Source: DASZVB01 sp035545855
Lineage (GTDB): Bacteria > Myxococcota_A > Polyangia > Polyangiales > Polyangiaceae
Length of the DNA: 64,000 nucleotides
NCBI GenBank assembly: GCA_035545855.1
Contig: DASZXK010000069.1
Location: forward strand, 13,192-77,191
Reading direction: 5' to 3'
The position numbers and the translations under genes were made by a program. Positions 41,923 through 51,163 of the stretch are shown piece by piece. Within the stretch, counting starts at the first letter, position 1. Each line of letters begins with the position of its first letter. A model generated the notes under the pieces. It did not search any database and had not been told where the DNA came from. It worked only from the letters and a program-made list of their open reading frames with translations.

Positions 41923-42699
41923 ATGAGCGACACGGCGATCGTCACGGGGGCATCGGCAGGGATCGGAGCGGCGTTCGCGCGTGCCCTCGCGGCGCGCGGA
42001 AAGAGTCTGGTCCTCGTCGCGCGAGACGGCGCTCGCCTGGAGGGGCTCGCGCCGGAGCTCCGCGCGAAGGGCGCCCCATCCGTGACCGTGTTGCCCGCGG
42101 ACCTCACCGCCCCGGCGGATCTGGTCCGCGTCGAGCAAGCGGTGCGCTCCGCGGACGGACTGTCACTCCTCGTCAACAACGCCGGGTTCGGCACGGCGGG
42201 CGCCTTCGTGAAGTCCTCGCTCGACGCGGAAGACCGGGAGATCCGTCTGAACGTCCTCGCGCTCGTCCACCTCTGTCACGCGGCGGCCCCGAGGCTCGTC
42301 GCACGCGGCTCCGGGGGCATCATCAACGTCTCGAGCGTTCAAGGATTCTTCCCGTCGCCCTTCGTGGCCACCTACGGAGCGACGAAGGCGTTCGTGACGT
42401 CCTTCTCCGAGGCGCTCGCGGGGGAGCTCGCCGGAACCGGCGTCACCGTGCAGACGCTCTGTCCGGGCTTCACGCGGACGGAGTTCCAGGAGCGGGCGGG
42501 CATGAAGACGGGCGACGTGCCGAGGTCCGCGTGGATGACGCCGGAATCCGTCGTCGCGGCGTCGCTCGAAGCGCTGGACCGCGGGGACGCGCTCTGCGTG
42601 CCGGGAGCGCAGAACGCCGCGCTAGTGGGCCTCGAGAAGCTCATCCCCCGGGCGCTCACCCGGAAGATCACGGCCCGGCTGAACCGACGCGTCGTCTGA
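41923..42699 (+). CDS. Short-chain dehydrogenase/reductase
   Basis: A 258-residue classical SDR starting at ATG 41923 (MSDTAIVTGASAGIG). The cofactor motif TGASAGIG, the NNAG motif, the catalytic Ser in NVSSVQG and YGATK (Tyr and Lys) are present; Arg near the first strand suggests NADP(H). The C-terminal part resembles DltE/YqjQ-type SDRs. It is divergent from the GMC pair, so a role in the same alcohol-ketone step is possible. The last 78 bases overlap the convergent gene. Confidence 0.93.
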   Translation: MSDTAIVTGASAGIGAAFARALAARGKSLVLVARDGARLEGLAPELRAKGAPSVTVLPADLTAPADLVRVEQAVRSADGLSLLVNNAGFGTAGAFVKSSLDAEDREIRLNVLALVHLCHAAAPRLVARGSGGIINVSSVQGFFPSPFVATYGATKAFVTSFSEALAGELAGTGVTVQTLCPGFTRTEFQERAGMKTGDVPRSAWMTPESVVAASLEALDRGDALCVPGAQNAALVGLEKLIPRALTRKITARLNRRVV

Positions 42700-43626
42700 A
42701 ACTCCCGGGGGTGGCGGGCGCCGGCTCCGGCGGCTCCGCGAGGCGCGAAACGCCTCGCAGCGTTCGATGAACGCCGCGGCGCTCTTCGGCATCGGCACGC
42801 GTGCCCGGGCCACGTCCGAGATCAAGCCCTGCCCCGCGCGCAGGAGCGCGAGCCCGTCTTCCATCCACCGCTCGTCCTGCTGGGCGAGCGCGCTGGTCGG
42901 CGCGGGCCGGAAACCGGCGAGCGCCTCGCCCGTGACGACGAAGGTCGTCCACACCTCGAAGAGATCGGCGTCCGTCCGGAGCGTCTCGCACTTCGCCTTG
43001 GCGGCCTCCGTGAACGCGGACACGAGCTCGGGGATCCCGTCGAACTCCGGCGCCGTGAGCGCGTGCCGGAGCGCCTCGCCCATCGCGTCGATCGCGTGCA
43101 TCGTCTGCGCGATCTTCACGTAGCGGCTCTCGTAGAAGTCCTGGATGGGGAACGCGAACGCCTTGAACGGCTCCCCCCAGAGCTCGTCGATCCCTTCCTC
43201 CCCGCTCCGGTGGAGCACGAGCCGGCCGAGCGAGAGCGCCTCCTTCAGGTACTCCCCACACTGCCGGAGGAGCTCGTTGTCCGGACGAATCTCGACGCCG
43301 AGCGCCTGGATCTCGACGAGCTTGGTGAAGACCTGCGTCGCGCGATTGAAGAGTGCTCCCGCGAGCATCGCGCCCTTCACGCGACGCCGCGCCGGGTCTT
43401 CTTCGGAGTCGAACGCGCGCCGCGCTTCCTCGAGTCGCTCGCCCGGGACGTTGATGCCGTGCTCCACGTGGTTGAAGAGGCGGCGCGTGAGCGCCTGGAT
43501 GAGCCGCTTCTTCTCCTCGAGCGAGTTCTCCGGCACGTCGTAGGCGCGGATCCAGTACCCGTAGTAGTAGACGCGCTCCCGCCCCTCGATCACGCGCCTG
43601 GTCCCTATCGGAATGTCGTCGACCAT
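42622..43626 (-). CDS. Conserved helical protein of unknown function
   Basis: About 334 residues from ATG 43626 (MVDDIPIGTRRVIEGRERVYYYGYWIRAY); an earlier in-frame Met is unlikely. Almost all helical and charged: NSLEEKKRLIQALTRRLFNHVEHGINVPGERLEEARRAF, then ALFNRATQVFTKLVEIQALGVEIRPDNELLRQCGEYLKEAL. No signal peptide or membrane helix; a Pro/Arg-rich tail. I know no function. Its final 78 bases run antisense through the end of the SDR gene, and the conserved-looking part ends before that. Confidence 0.75.
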   Translation of the reverse strand: MVDDIPIGTRRVIEGRERVYYYGYWIRAYDVPENSLEEKKRLIQALTRRLFNHVEHGINVPGERLEEARRAFDSEEDPARRRVKGAMLAGALFNRATQVFTKLVEIQALGVEIRPDNELLRQCGEYLKEALSLGRLVLHRSGEEGIDELWGEPFKAFAFPIQDFYESRYVKIAQTMHAIDAMGEALRHALTAPEFDGIPELVSAFTEAAKAKCETLRTDADLFEVWTTFVVTGEALAGFRPAPTSALAQQDERWMEDGLALLRAGQGLISDVARARVPMPKSAAAFIERCEAFRASRSRRSRRPPPPGVSDDASVQPGRDLPGERPGDELLEAH

Positions 43627-44159
43627 GGTGGTTCCCGTTTCCCGTCGGTGACCCACGTTCAATCCGACCGCGGCTCGAAGTCGGCAAGGGGAAACAGGCG
43701 TGGGCCGCCGATTTCTCGACGCGACGGCGACGGGCGCGCAAAGGATTCGCTCGTCGTCCCGTCCGGTCATCGCTCCCGAAACACGGACGAAGCACGACCG
43801 TGGATCCAACCGCGCATTCGTCGGAACGACGACGATGGCCGCCGAGCGTACCCATCGCTCCCCTCGAGTCCCGAGGAGCGTCTCCGGCCCTCGCGATCAC
43901 GGTCGTCACGAACGTCGGTGCGTCGCTAACACCGACGTCACGAACGTCCCTGCCTCGATCGCGCAGCTCGCCGTGCACGGTTCGAACACTTCGAGAGCGC
44001 GCGATCACGCGTACGAAGATTGCGCAATCGACCCGCCGTACAATCATGCGAGCAAAGTTCGAAGACACTGGACCAATCGATCCGCGTGAATAGGATGCGC
44101 TGCCTCGCAAACGAGCTGCGAGTTCTCTCAACAAGCTCGACGCCGGAGGTGTATTCGAA
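43627..44159. other. 533-base divergent spacer with no convincing gene
   Basis: It separates the minus-strand unknown gene from a plus-strand secreted protein. It holds a 9-bp inverted repeat (43912-43920 with 43930-43938), a CTGGACCAATCG identical to the tail of the dispersed repeat (44068-44079), a TACAAT (-10-like, 44039-44044) without a clear -35 box, and GGAGG at 44145-44149 serving the next gene. Short open frames here lack supporting signals. Confidence 0.5.
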
Positions 44160-44846
44160 ATGCGTATTTCTCGCCTGATCGTTCTCGGTTCTGCCGCCGC
44201 TGCCCTCGCGTTCGCCGTGGGCACGACCACCGCCAAGGCCGGCATCTCGCTCGTCTACCCGCCTCCGCCGTTCGGCTTTCCGGGTGGCGTCTCGTACCCT
44301 CAGCTCGGCGCGAATTTCTGGAAGTGGCTGGTCGCGCAGCCGGTCTCCACGTCGCCGATCCTCGACACGACGGGCGCGAAGTGCGGCTCGGGCCAGTCGG
44401 GTCAGATCTGGTTCCTCGCCGGCGCTCCCTCGAACGACCCGGTCACCCGGAGCTGCACCGTTCCGTACGGCAAGACGATCGTGTTCCCGATCGTGAACGC
44501 CGCCTACTTCGCGTTCCCGACCGACCCGTCCGACCAGCGGACGGAGGCGTTCGTGCGGAGCCAGGTCACGTTCGTCGAGCAGGCGACGAATCTCCGCGCC
44601 GAGGTGGACGGCATCCCGGTGCTCGCGCCGAAGCTCTACCTCGAGAGGTCGAAGACCATCAGCACCACGCTCCCGGCCGACAACATCTACGGTCTACCGG
44701 CGGGCCAGGTTCTCGATCCCGGGGCGGACGAGGGCTACTACATCGGCGTCCAGGCGCTCACGCCCGGCTCGCACAAGATCCACTTCCACGGAGAGCTCCC
44801 CGGTGGGTTCGTGCAGGAAGTGACGTACGACCTCACCGTTCGCTGA
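44160..44846 (+). CDS. Secreted protein of unknown function
   Basis: A 228-residue protein with a clean signal peptide (1-27, cleavage after TAKA). The mature part is aromatic-rich: YPPPPFGFPGGVSYPQLGANFWKWL, then GSGQSGQIWFLAG, two Cys bracketing a loop (TGAKCGSG and TRSCTVPYG), and a beta end (HKIHFHGELPGGFVQEVTYDLTV). GGAGG lies 10 bases before the ATG. I recognise the type from environmental genomes but no function. Its 3' end overlaps the convergent methyltransferase gene by 14 bases. Confidence 0.8.
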   Translation: MRISRLIVLGSAAAALAFAVGTTTAKAGISLVYPPPPFGFPGGVSYPQLGANFWKWLVAQPVSTSPILDTTGAKCGSGQSGQIWFLAGAPSNDPVTRSCTVPYGKTIVFPIVNAAYFAFPTDPSDQRTEAFVRSQVTFVEQATNLRAEVDGIPVLAPKLYLERSKTISTTLPADNIYGLPAGQVLDPGADEGYYIGVQALTPGSHKIHFHGELPGGFVQEVTYDLTVR

Positions 44847-46275
44847 ACGACGACCGCGTTCCCCGAACCGCGGCCTCCTGCAGCCGCTCGAGATCGAGCG
44901 ACTGCAGGAGCGCCTTGTCGATCGGCCGCTTCTCGTCCCAGAAGACGCGAGCCTCGAAGTAGTCGCGCGCGAGCTCCGAGGAGAGCGCGCGATGGACGCG
45001 CCGAGCCGCCGCCTCCTCCTGGAACGGGAGGAAGTAGCAGGTGTCGTCGAACAGGACGGGGCGTCCCCCGACGGGGCCGACCAGCGCGAACGCGAGCCGC
45101 TTGTAGAGCCCGGAGATCGCGACCTTCCACGGCGCGAAGGAGTATTCGCCGATCCCGAAGACGGAGAACGGCGGACGGCCGCGGTAGATCGCGCTCCGCC
45201 GAGCCGCGAGCGCGTCCGCGTGACGGAGGAGATAGGCGTGGAGCCGCGGGGCACGACGCGCGAGAAGCGTCGTGTCCTCCCCGAGCTTGCGCTGGGGAAC
45301 GATCACGAGCCGGGACGTCTCCGTGCGCCCGTTCGCGACGTCCGAGCTCTTCAGGAGCGGGAAGAGGTGGGCCGGTTCCAGCCGGAGGATTTCTCCCGCC
45401 GCGTTCCGCACCGTCCGCCCGACGCGCGTGAGCTCCATCACGGCGGCCGCGTCGTGCTTCATGCCGGAACGCCACTCGGGGCTCGCGCGCCCGGCGAGGT
45501 GCGCGGTCCGGGCGAAGCGTTCCGAATCGGCGACGAGCACGCCCCCCTGGAAGGATAGCGTCCGCGCGCACGTTCGATCGCCGAGGCGCTCGTGGACGGG
45601 GAACTCGACCCGAGACGCGCCGCGCTCGCCGAGCTCGACGTGGAGGAGCACCGCTGCGACGCTCGCGCCGAAGAGCTTTCCCGCGTCGATGCGATGGAGC
45701 GCGCCGCTCGCGATCGGCCAGTTTGCCTCACCCGCGACCGTGAGGACGGCCCTCGCGACGGCGGCCTTGCACAGAACGGCGAGCTCCGCGCGGCGACCCA
45801 CGAGCGCGGCGAGCAGCCGGAGCAGGATCCACTCGCCGAGATCGAAATTGCTCTTTCCGGTGAGCGCGTCGATCCCGGAGAGGCGCCGCCAGTTCGTCTT
45901 CGGCGGCAGGTTCTCCGAGCGCAGGACCGAAAGACCCGAGTTCGTGACCCAGGGCGGGTTTCCCACGACCGCGAGCGGCTCGGGCAGCGCTGCGAGCTCG
46001 CGCTCCCAGTCGACGGCGAAGAAATCCCCCACCCGAACGCGGGACCGTCCCCGCGGAAGCGCCCGACGGGCACGCGCGGCGTACTCCGGTTTCACCTCCC
46101 AGCCGCGGAGGAGCGCCCCGGGAAACCGCGCAGCGGCGGCGTGGAGGAACGCGCCTTCGCCACAGGTCGGCTCCACGATCGCGCGAGGAGCCCGCCGGAG
46201 GACGCCGAGCGCGGCCTCGGCCAGGGGGCGCGGCGTCTGGAAGTCGCCGAATTCTGCTCGTGCGCGGTTCGCCAT
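44833..46275 (-). CDS. Solitary N6-adenine-type DNA methyltransferase
   Basis: A 480-residue protein from ATG 46275 (MANRARAEFGDFQTP). The GDFQTP start and the SAM motif EPTCGEGAFL (35-44), followed by NPPW at 106-109 (catalytic motif IV), place it in the gamma-type N6-adenine group, like Eco57I or type I HsdM cores. A C-terminal part (about 300-480) may recognise the target. No nuclease or specificity gene is adjacent, so it may be an orphan epigenetic enzyme; an RNA or protein substrate is less likely but possible. Confidence 0.8.
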   Translation of the reverse strand: MANRARAEFGDFQTPRPLAEAALGVLRRAPRAIVEPTCGEGAFLHAAAARFPGALLRGWEVKPEYAARARRALPRGRSRVRVGDFFAVDWERELAALPEPLAVVGNPPWVTNSGLSVLRSENLPPKTNWRRLSGIDALTGKSNFDLGEWILLRLLAALVGRRAELAVLCKAAVARAVLTVAGEANWPIASGALHRIDAGKLFGASVAAVLLHVELGERGASRVEFPVHERLGDRTCARTLSFQGGVLVADSERFARTAHLAGRASPEWRSGMKHDAAAVMELTRVGRTVRNAAGEILRLEPAHLFPLLKSSDVANGRTETSRLVIVPQRKLGEDTTLLARRAPRLHAYLLRHADALAARRSAIYRGRPPFSVFGIGEYSFAPWKVAISGLYKRLAFALVGPVGGRPVLFDDTCYFLPFQEEAAARRVHRALSSELARDYFEARVFWDEKRPIDKALLQSLDLERLQEAAVRGTRSSFSER

Positions 46276-46318
46276 CGCGGCCGTGCCGCACTTTGTCCCG
46301 GGAGGGCGGCCCCGCGCG

Positions 46319-47245
46319 ATGGAGAAAGCGGCAGCGCGAAGTCCCTTGCCGTCCCATCCTCTCCTCGGGCCCCTCGTGATGTGCGACGATGCCCCGGAAA
46401 TGGCGCTCTCCGTCGGGAATCCGCGCATCGCCCCCACCGCGCATTTCACGGCCCAGGCGTGGGTCCGCGCCGGATTCGAGAACGCGGCGCTGTTCGATAC
46501 CCTGGAAGGACGCCTGCTCTACGGGAGCGCGTCCAGGTTCCTCGGGCTCCTCTCCTTCGGATCGCCGCTCCTCCAGCACTACCTCGACTACCTCCACGTG
46601 CGGCACGCGGCCTTCGAAAGCCGGCTCCGCGCACTCGCGCCCGACGCGATCGTCGAGATCGGCGCCGGGCTCTCGCCGCGCGGGCTCTCCTTCTGCCGGC
46701 GGAACCCGAACCTCGTGTACCTGGAGGCGGACCTTCCGGCGATGGTGCGCGAGAAGGAGCGCGCGCTCGCCTCGGTGATGCGCCCGTCGAACTACCACCT
46801 GACGACGGTGGACCTGCTCGACGGCCCCCTCGAAGAGCAGCTCCCGCGCGTGGTGGAGCGCGGGATGCGCGTGGTCGTCGTCACGGAAGGCGTCGTCGAC
46901 TACCTGGACATGGGCGAGAAGCGGCGAGCCTTCTCCGCGATCGCGTCGTTCCTTCGTTCCCACGGCGGTGGGACGTACCTGTTCGAGGCTCACGCTAGGG
47001 AGCTCTTCGTCGAGGACGTCCGTTTCGCCCGGGTGTTCACCGCGCTCCTCGGGACGCTCGTCGGAAGGAACTTCGAGGGCCGCATCTTCGAGACCGTGGA
47101 CGACGCGCGGCGAGCCGTCGTCGAGAGCGGATTCGACACGGCGGCCGTGCTCGACATCGAGGCGCTGAACGACACCTCGAAACGGCCGCCGCTCCGGCAC
47201 TGCCGGTACCGGCTGCTCGAGGCCGTGATCAGGGAGGCGACGTGA
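46319..47245 (+). CDS. Leucine carboxyl methyltransferase-family (LCM) protein
   Basis: About 308 residues; ATG 46319 has GGGAGGG about 16 bases upstream, but ATG 46379 or 46400 are also possible, since family members usually begin just before IAPTAHFTA. Features: IVEIGAGLSPRGLSFCRR (SAM site), VYLEADLPAMVREK, VVVTEGVVDYLD and TYLFEAHARELF. Bacterial members methylate carboxyl or hydroxyl groups of small molecules, including polyketides. The stop overlaps the start of the polyphosphate enzyme gene (GTGA). Confidence 0.85.
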   Translation: MEKAAARSPLPSHPLLGPLVMCDDAPEMALSVGNPRIAPTAHFTAQAWVRAGFENAALFDTLEGRLLYGSASRFLGLLSFGSPLLQHYLDYLHVRHAAFESRLRALAPDAIVEIGAGLSPRGLSFCRRNPNLVYLEADLPAMVREKERALASVMRPSNYHLTTVDLLDGPLEEQLPRVVERGMRVVVVTEGVVDYLDMGEKRRAFSAIASFLRSHGGGTYLFEAHARELFVEDVRFARVFTALLGTLVGRNFEGRIFETVDDARRAVVESGFDTAAVLDIEALNDTSKRPPLRHCRYRLLEAVIREAT

Positions 47246-48738
47246 CGGATTTCTTCGACATCGCGGACGAGGGCGAGAACGTCGAACGCGAGGCGTACGA
47301 CCGCGAGGTGGAGACGCTCAGGGCGGACCTCCTCGACGTGCAATATTCCCTGAAGGAAAACGGGAAGTTCCCCGTCATCGTGCTCGTCAACGGCGTGGAC
47401 GGCGCGGGCAAGGGGGAGACCGTGAACATCCTGAACGAGTGGATGGACGCGCGCCACATTCACACGAAGGCCTTCGCGCCGCCGACGGAAGAGGAGCTCG
47501 AGCGCCCTCGGCTCTACCGCTACTGGATGAATCTCCCGCCGAAGGGAAGCATCGGTCTCCTGTTCGGTTCCTGGTACACGGACCCGATCGTCGACCGCGT
47601 GTACCGGCGCACGAAGCGTTCGGACCTCGACGACGCCGTCGACGAGATCACGCGCCTCGAGCGTCTGCTCGTCGCGGACGGCGCGCTCCTCATCAAGCTC
47701 TGGTTCCACCTCTCGAAGAAGGACCAGAAGAAGCGCCTCACGGAGCTCGACGAGGACGAGCGCCGGACCTGGCGAGTGACCCGCGCGGACTGGAAGCAGT
47801 TCCGGAGGTACGACGATTTTCGCCGGGTCTCGAGCTACGTGCTCTCTCGGACTTCGCTGGACGGCGCGACGTGGACCGTCGTGAACGGCAGGGACGCCCG
47901 GCATCGCTATCTCACCGTCGGAAGGCTGCTCCTCTCCGCGATGAAGCAGCGGCTCGAGAGAGCGCAGGCGGAGCCCGCTCGAAGCGCGCCCGCCCAGCTC
48001 GTGCGAACGACGGCGGCGGAGAGCCCCATCGACTCGCTCGATTTCTCGAAGACGATCTCCGAGGAGGACTACAACGACGAGCTCGAGCGCCTTCGCGGGC
48101 GCCTGAACCGGCTGACCCGGCACAAGCACTTCTCGAAGATCTCGGTCGTCGCGGCGTTCGAAGGGATGGACGCCGCCGGCAAGGGCAGCACCATCCGGCG
48201 AATCATCTCCGCGGTGGACGCACGCCTCTACCGGGTGATCCCGATCTCGGCGCCGACCGAGGAAGAACGCGCGAAGCCTTACCTCTACCGCTTCTACCGG
48301 CAGCTCCCCCGGCACGGGCACATGACGCTCTACGATCGCTCCTGGTACGGGCGGGTCCTGGTGGAGCGCGTCGAGGGGTACTGCTCCGAGCAGGACTTCA
48401 TGCGCGCTTACGACGAAATCAACGATTTCGAAGCCCAGCTCGTGAAGTCCCGCGCGGTCGTCGTGAAGTTCTGGCTCCAGGTATCCAAGGACGAGCAGCT
48501 CCGCCGATTCGAGGAGCGCTCTCACACCCGCTTCAAGCGCTTCAAGATCACGCCGGAGGACTACCGGAACCGCGAGAAGTGGGACGCTTACCAGATCGCC
48601 GCCGCGGACATGATCGTCCGGACGTCCACGTCCCACGCGCCCTGGACGCTCGTCCCGGCGAACGACAAGAAGTATTCACGCATCCACGCGATGCGGACGC
48701 TCGTCGAACGCATGGAGGAAGCGCTGGACGCGCTCTGA
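47242..48738 (+). CDS. pap: Polyphosphate:AMP phosphotransferase, two PPK2 domains
   Basis: A 498-residue class II PPK2 enzyme that makes ADP from AMP and polyphosphate. Two tandem PPK2 domains: the first (about 35-235) has Walker A GVDGAGKGE (51-59) but SWYTDP where the catalytic DRSWYGR is expected; the second (about 285-495) has EGMDAAGKGS (307-316) and DRSWYGR (365-371), so it should be the active half, as in the Pseudomonas enzyme. The GTG start overlaps the LCM gene, a coupling I cannot explain metabolically. Confidence 0.94.
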   Translation: MTDFFDIADEGENVEREAYDREVETLRADLLDVQYSLKENGKFPVIVLVNGVDGAGKGETVNILNEWMDARHIHTKAFAPPTEEELERPRLYRYWMNLPPKGSIGLLFGSWYTDPIVDRVYRRTKRSDLDDAVDEITRLERLLVADGALLIKLWFHLSKKDQKKRLTELDEDERRTWRVTRADWKQFRRYDDFRRVSSYVLSRTSLDGATWTVVNGRDARHRYLTVGRLLLSAMKQRLERAQAEPARSAPAQLVRTTAAESPIDSLDFSKTISEEDYNDELERLRGRLNRLTRHKHFSKISVVAAFEGMDAAGKGSTIRRIISAVDARLYRVIPISAPTEEERAKPYLYRFYRQLPRHGHMTLYDRSWYGRVLVERVEGYCSEQDFMRAYDEINDFEAQLVKSRAVVVKFWLQVSKDEQLRRFEERSHTRFKRFKITPEDYRNREKWDAYQIAAADMIVRTSTSHAPWTLVPANDKKYSRIHAMRTLVERMEEALDAL

Positions 48739-48817
48739 ACGGATCGCTTTCCGAGGGTCGGGGCACGGGGGCCGCTCCCGCCGGCTTGCTGACCGGTCCC
48801 CGCGCAAACGCGGAGGT

Positions 48818-49534
48818 TCAGTCCGCGACGGCCGCGCGGAGCGAGAGCTTCCCCGCGGCCTCCGGCCCGCCGTCGCTCACGATGGCCCGGTCGACGCGGA
48901 CGCGGCAGGTCGATTCGAGCGCGGAGGCGACCTTCGCGGCGCGGACGGCCGTGAGCTCCCAGCGTGCCGGCTCGGCGGACGCCGCCGGAGCTGCGAGGAG
49001 CGGCGAGACACGAGCCCCCGGAAGCGTCTCCACGAGCGCCTTCGCGACGCTGCAGAGCCCGAGCTTCGCCGCGAGCGACGCCGGCTCGGACGTCTCCGCA
49101 CCCTTCGGGAGCTCGTCCGCGAGCGCGACGACGAGGGCATCCCCCTGCACGACCACGGACGCCCCCTCGTGCACGAGGAGAACGAGCTTCGACTCGACGC
49201 GCGCGCGTGCGTCGGCGAGCACCGCGGCCCGGTGCGATTCGCGCTCACCCGCCGCGCGGACCTTCTCCGCCAGCGCGTCCCGGTTCGCCGAGGCCGCCGC
49301 GAGCTCCGCGCGCGCGACGCCGAGCTCGCGCCCGAGCCGCGCGTGATCGGCCACGAGCGCCTCGTGTTCTCGAACGAGACCCAGGTGCGCGCGCCTGAGC
49401 GGGACGTAGTACGCGATCCCGAGCGTCACGAGCGCGATGGCGAGGAGCCGCCCGACCCACCTCACGAAGCTCGAAAAGGCGCTCTCGTGGAGCGTCACCT
49501 CGTCGGAGAGATCTTCGAATGACCGTCGTGCCAT
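48818..49534 (-). CDS. OmpA/MotB-like membrane protein
   Basis: A 238-residue protein from ATG 49534 (MARRSFEDLSDE), with GGGGA upstream. One membrane helix (about 26-46, VGRLLAIALVTLGIAYYV), a coiled coil (about 48-120) and a C-terminal domain with WELTAVRAAKVASALE, which matches the peptidoglycan-binding helix of MotB/OmpA proteins; the usual GHTD Asp is not seen. A cell-wall-tethered helper of unknown partner is inferred. Two Cys lie in the C-terminal domain. Confidence 0.75.
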   Translation of the reverse strand: MARRSFEDLSDEVTLHESAFSSFVRWVGRLLAIALVTLGIAYYVPLRRAHLGLVREHEALVADHARLGRELGVARAELAAASANRDALAEKVRAAGERESHRAAVLADARARVESKLVLLVHEGASVVVQGDALVVALADELPKGAETSEPASLAAKLGLCSVAKALVETLPGARVSPLLAAPAASAEPARWELTAVRAAKVASALESTCRVRVDRAIVSDGGPEAAGKLSLRAAVAD

Positions 49535-49751
49535 GACGAGTCCCCTGCCCGCTCGCGTGAAGCGCACGTGAGCGGAGACGAGCGTAGCGAACGCGCACCC
49601 CTCGCGACAGCCGGCCCGCACGCTTTCGCGTTCGAGGAATTTTTCACGGGCGGTTCCCCGTCCCGCGTTCGCGTTTCGCGGCTACGCTGAAGCCCTGGGG
49701 CATCGGACGGGACGCTCCACCACATCCCTCGGACGAAAGGGTCACGTCGTC

Positions 49752-50894
49752 ATGAGCATGTCTTCATTGGAACCGTACGGCTACGGCGGACTCGCCGGGA
49801 AAGCGGACGAAGAACGCTGGCACGTACGCCTCGCGGCCGATGACGTGAAGGTGATGACCGTGGAGCAGCTCGACGACGCGTTCCGGCTCAGCATCGTCGA
49901 CGGCGACACCGAGGTCTGGAAGACGGGGATGCGCGGCTGGCAACCGCTCTCCGTCGTCGCCCGTCTGGACTCGGACTCGATCGTCGGGATGGAGCCCGAG
50001 GTGACGAAGGTCGGGCCGAGCCCGCACGACGCGACGCCGCGGGCCCCTCTCGACTCGGAGCGAACACCGCTCCGTGCCGTCCCGTCTCCGCGCGGTTCGG
50101 CGCCGCCGCCTGCTCGCTCGATCCCGCCTCCCCCGAAGCTCGTGGTCGTGCGTCCACCCGACCCCGTTCGTCCGCCGGCGCCGGCGCCGCGGTACTCCCC
50201 GCCGCCCACCCTGCCTCGCGCCGCCGAGCCCGTCACGCTGCCCCCGGTGAGTCGCCCCGTGCCGAGCGTCGTCCCCGTTGCGCGGAGCGTTCCCCCGCCC
50301 GCGCGAAGCAGCGGTCGCTTCGGAAATGGGCTCCTCGTCCTCGCGTTCCTCTCGGGCACGGTCCTGTCGCTCTACCGGAACGACGTCCTCCTCGACTGGG
50401 CGAAGCGCGCGCACGTGGAGGGGAAGTACCTTTCGCTCGAGGCGCGCTTCCTCGGAGGGCCGCCGCGCGAGACGCCGCGCGCGCTCGCTGCCGCCGGCTC
50501 CGTCGGGATCGCGAAGGCAGAGACGAGCGATCGCTCGCTCGCGTCCGCAGCTCCGGCCGCCCCCGTCACGGCACCGAGGCGCGAAGAGGCGCCGGCGTCG
50601 GCCGCACCGGCAAAGGCCGTCCGGCCCGAAACCGGCGGCCCCGCCGCGGCTGCCACGTCGCTGGACTCCTTGCCGCGCGATGCGGCGCCCACCGCGACGG
50701 AACGACGAACCCCGTCCGCCTCGAAGACGCCTGCACCGGCGCCCCGCGCCGAGGCGAGCCCCGCGCGGGCAGTTTCGCGTCCCGCGACGGCGCGCCCTGC
50801 CGCACGTCACGAAGCGCCCCCGGTCTCCGCGCCCAGGCCGCGGAAGCACGAGAGCGCCGCGTCCGAATACGACCCCTTGAACCCGGCGCTCTAA
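49752..50894 (+). CDS. GYF_2-domain membrane protein with Pro-rich linkers
   Basis: A 380-residue protein. Residues about 20-70 (WHVRLAADDVKVMTVEQLDDAFRLSIVDGDTEVWKTGMRGWQPL) have the GYF_2 (DUF4339) pattern, which in eukaryotic relatives binds Pro-rich peptides. A Pro-rich linker (about 90-195) precedes one membrane helix (about 198-215) and an Ala/Pro-rich tail ending EYDPLNPAL. The tail may be the ligand of its own or a related GYF_2 domain; that is inference. A weak stem-loop (50906-50927) follows the stop. Confidence 0.8.
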   Translation: MSMSSLEPYGYGGLAGKADEERWHVRLAADDVKVMTVEQLDDAFRLSIVDGDTEVWKTGMRGWQPLSVVARLDSDSIVGMEPEVTKVGPSPHDATPRAPLDSERTPLRAVPSPRGSAPPPARSIPPPPKLVVVRPPDPVRPPAPAPRYSPPPTLPRAAEPVTLPPVSRPVPSVVPVARSVPPPARSSGRFGNGLLVLAFLSGTVLSLYRNDVLLDWAKRAHVEGKYLSLEARFLGGPPRETPRALAAAGSVGIAKAETSDRSLASAAPAAPVTAPRREEAPASAAPAKAVRPETGGPAAAATSLDSLPRDAAPTATERRTPSASKTPAPAPRAEASPARAVSRPATARPAARHEAPPVSAPRPRKHESAASEYDPLNPAL

Positions 50895-51075
50895 GTGACC
50901 GATCGCGATCCGGAGACAGCCGGATCGAAACGCGGGAGAAGTCGAGGCGGATGAGCTGCCCCCAATCTCGCGCTGACCATTCGTCACTCTTTCCGGTCGA
51001 ATCCGCCGGACCAGGTCGTTCCAGCGTCACGCCCGAAAGACGTGGCGACGAGCGTCAGCTCGCATCGGGCGCGAT

Positions 51076-51163
51076 GCTTCCGGCAGAGTGATACCGGCGC
51101 GTTCGATATTCGTGGAAGGAACGACGGAGCGCCGCCCCGCGCCGGCATCACTCTTCCAGAAGC
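51076..51163. repeat. 26-bp imperfect inverted repeat IR1
   Basis: Arms 51076-51101 and 51138-51163 match at 23 of 26 positions (GCTTC-y-GG-m-AGAGTGAT-r-CCGGCGCG) around a 36-base loop, a very stable hairpin if transcribed. Confidence 0.85.

Noticed and set aside
43700..44093. Two overlapping plus-strand frames of 97-129 codons in the 43.6-44.2 kb spacer
   Set aside because: No ribosome site, unusual composition and no recognisable fold; one overlaps the likely promoter of the next gene.
48739..48817. A terminator between the polyphosphate enzyme and the OmpA-like gene
   Set aside because: GC-rich partial stems exist, but none has paired arms longer than a few bases or a T-tract.
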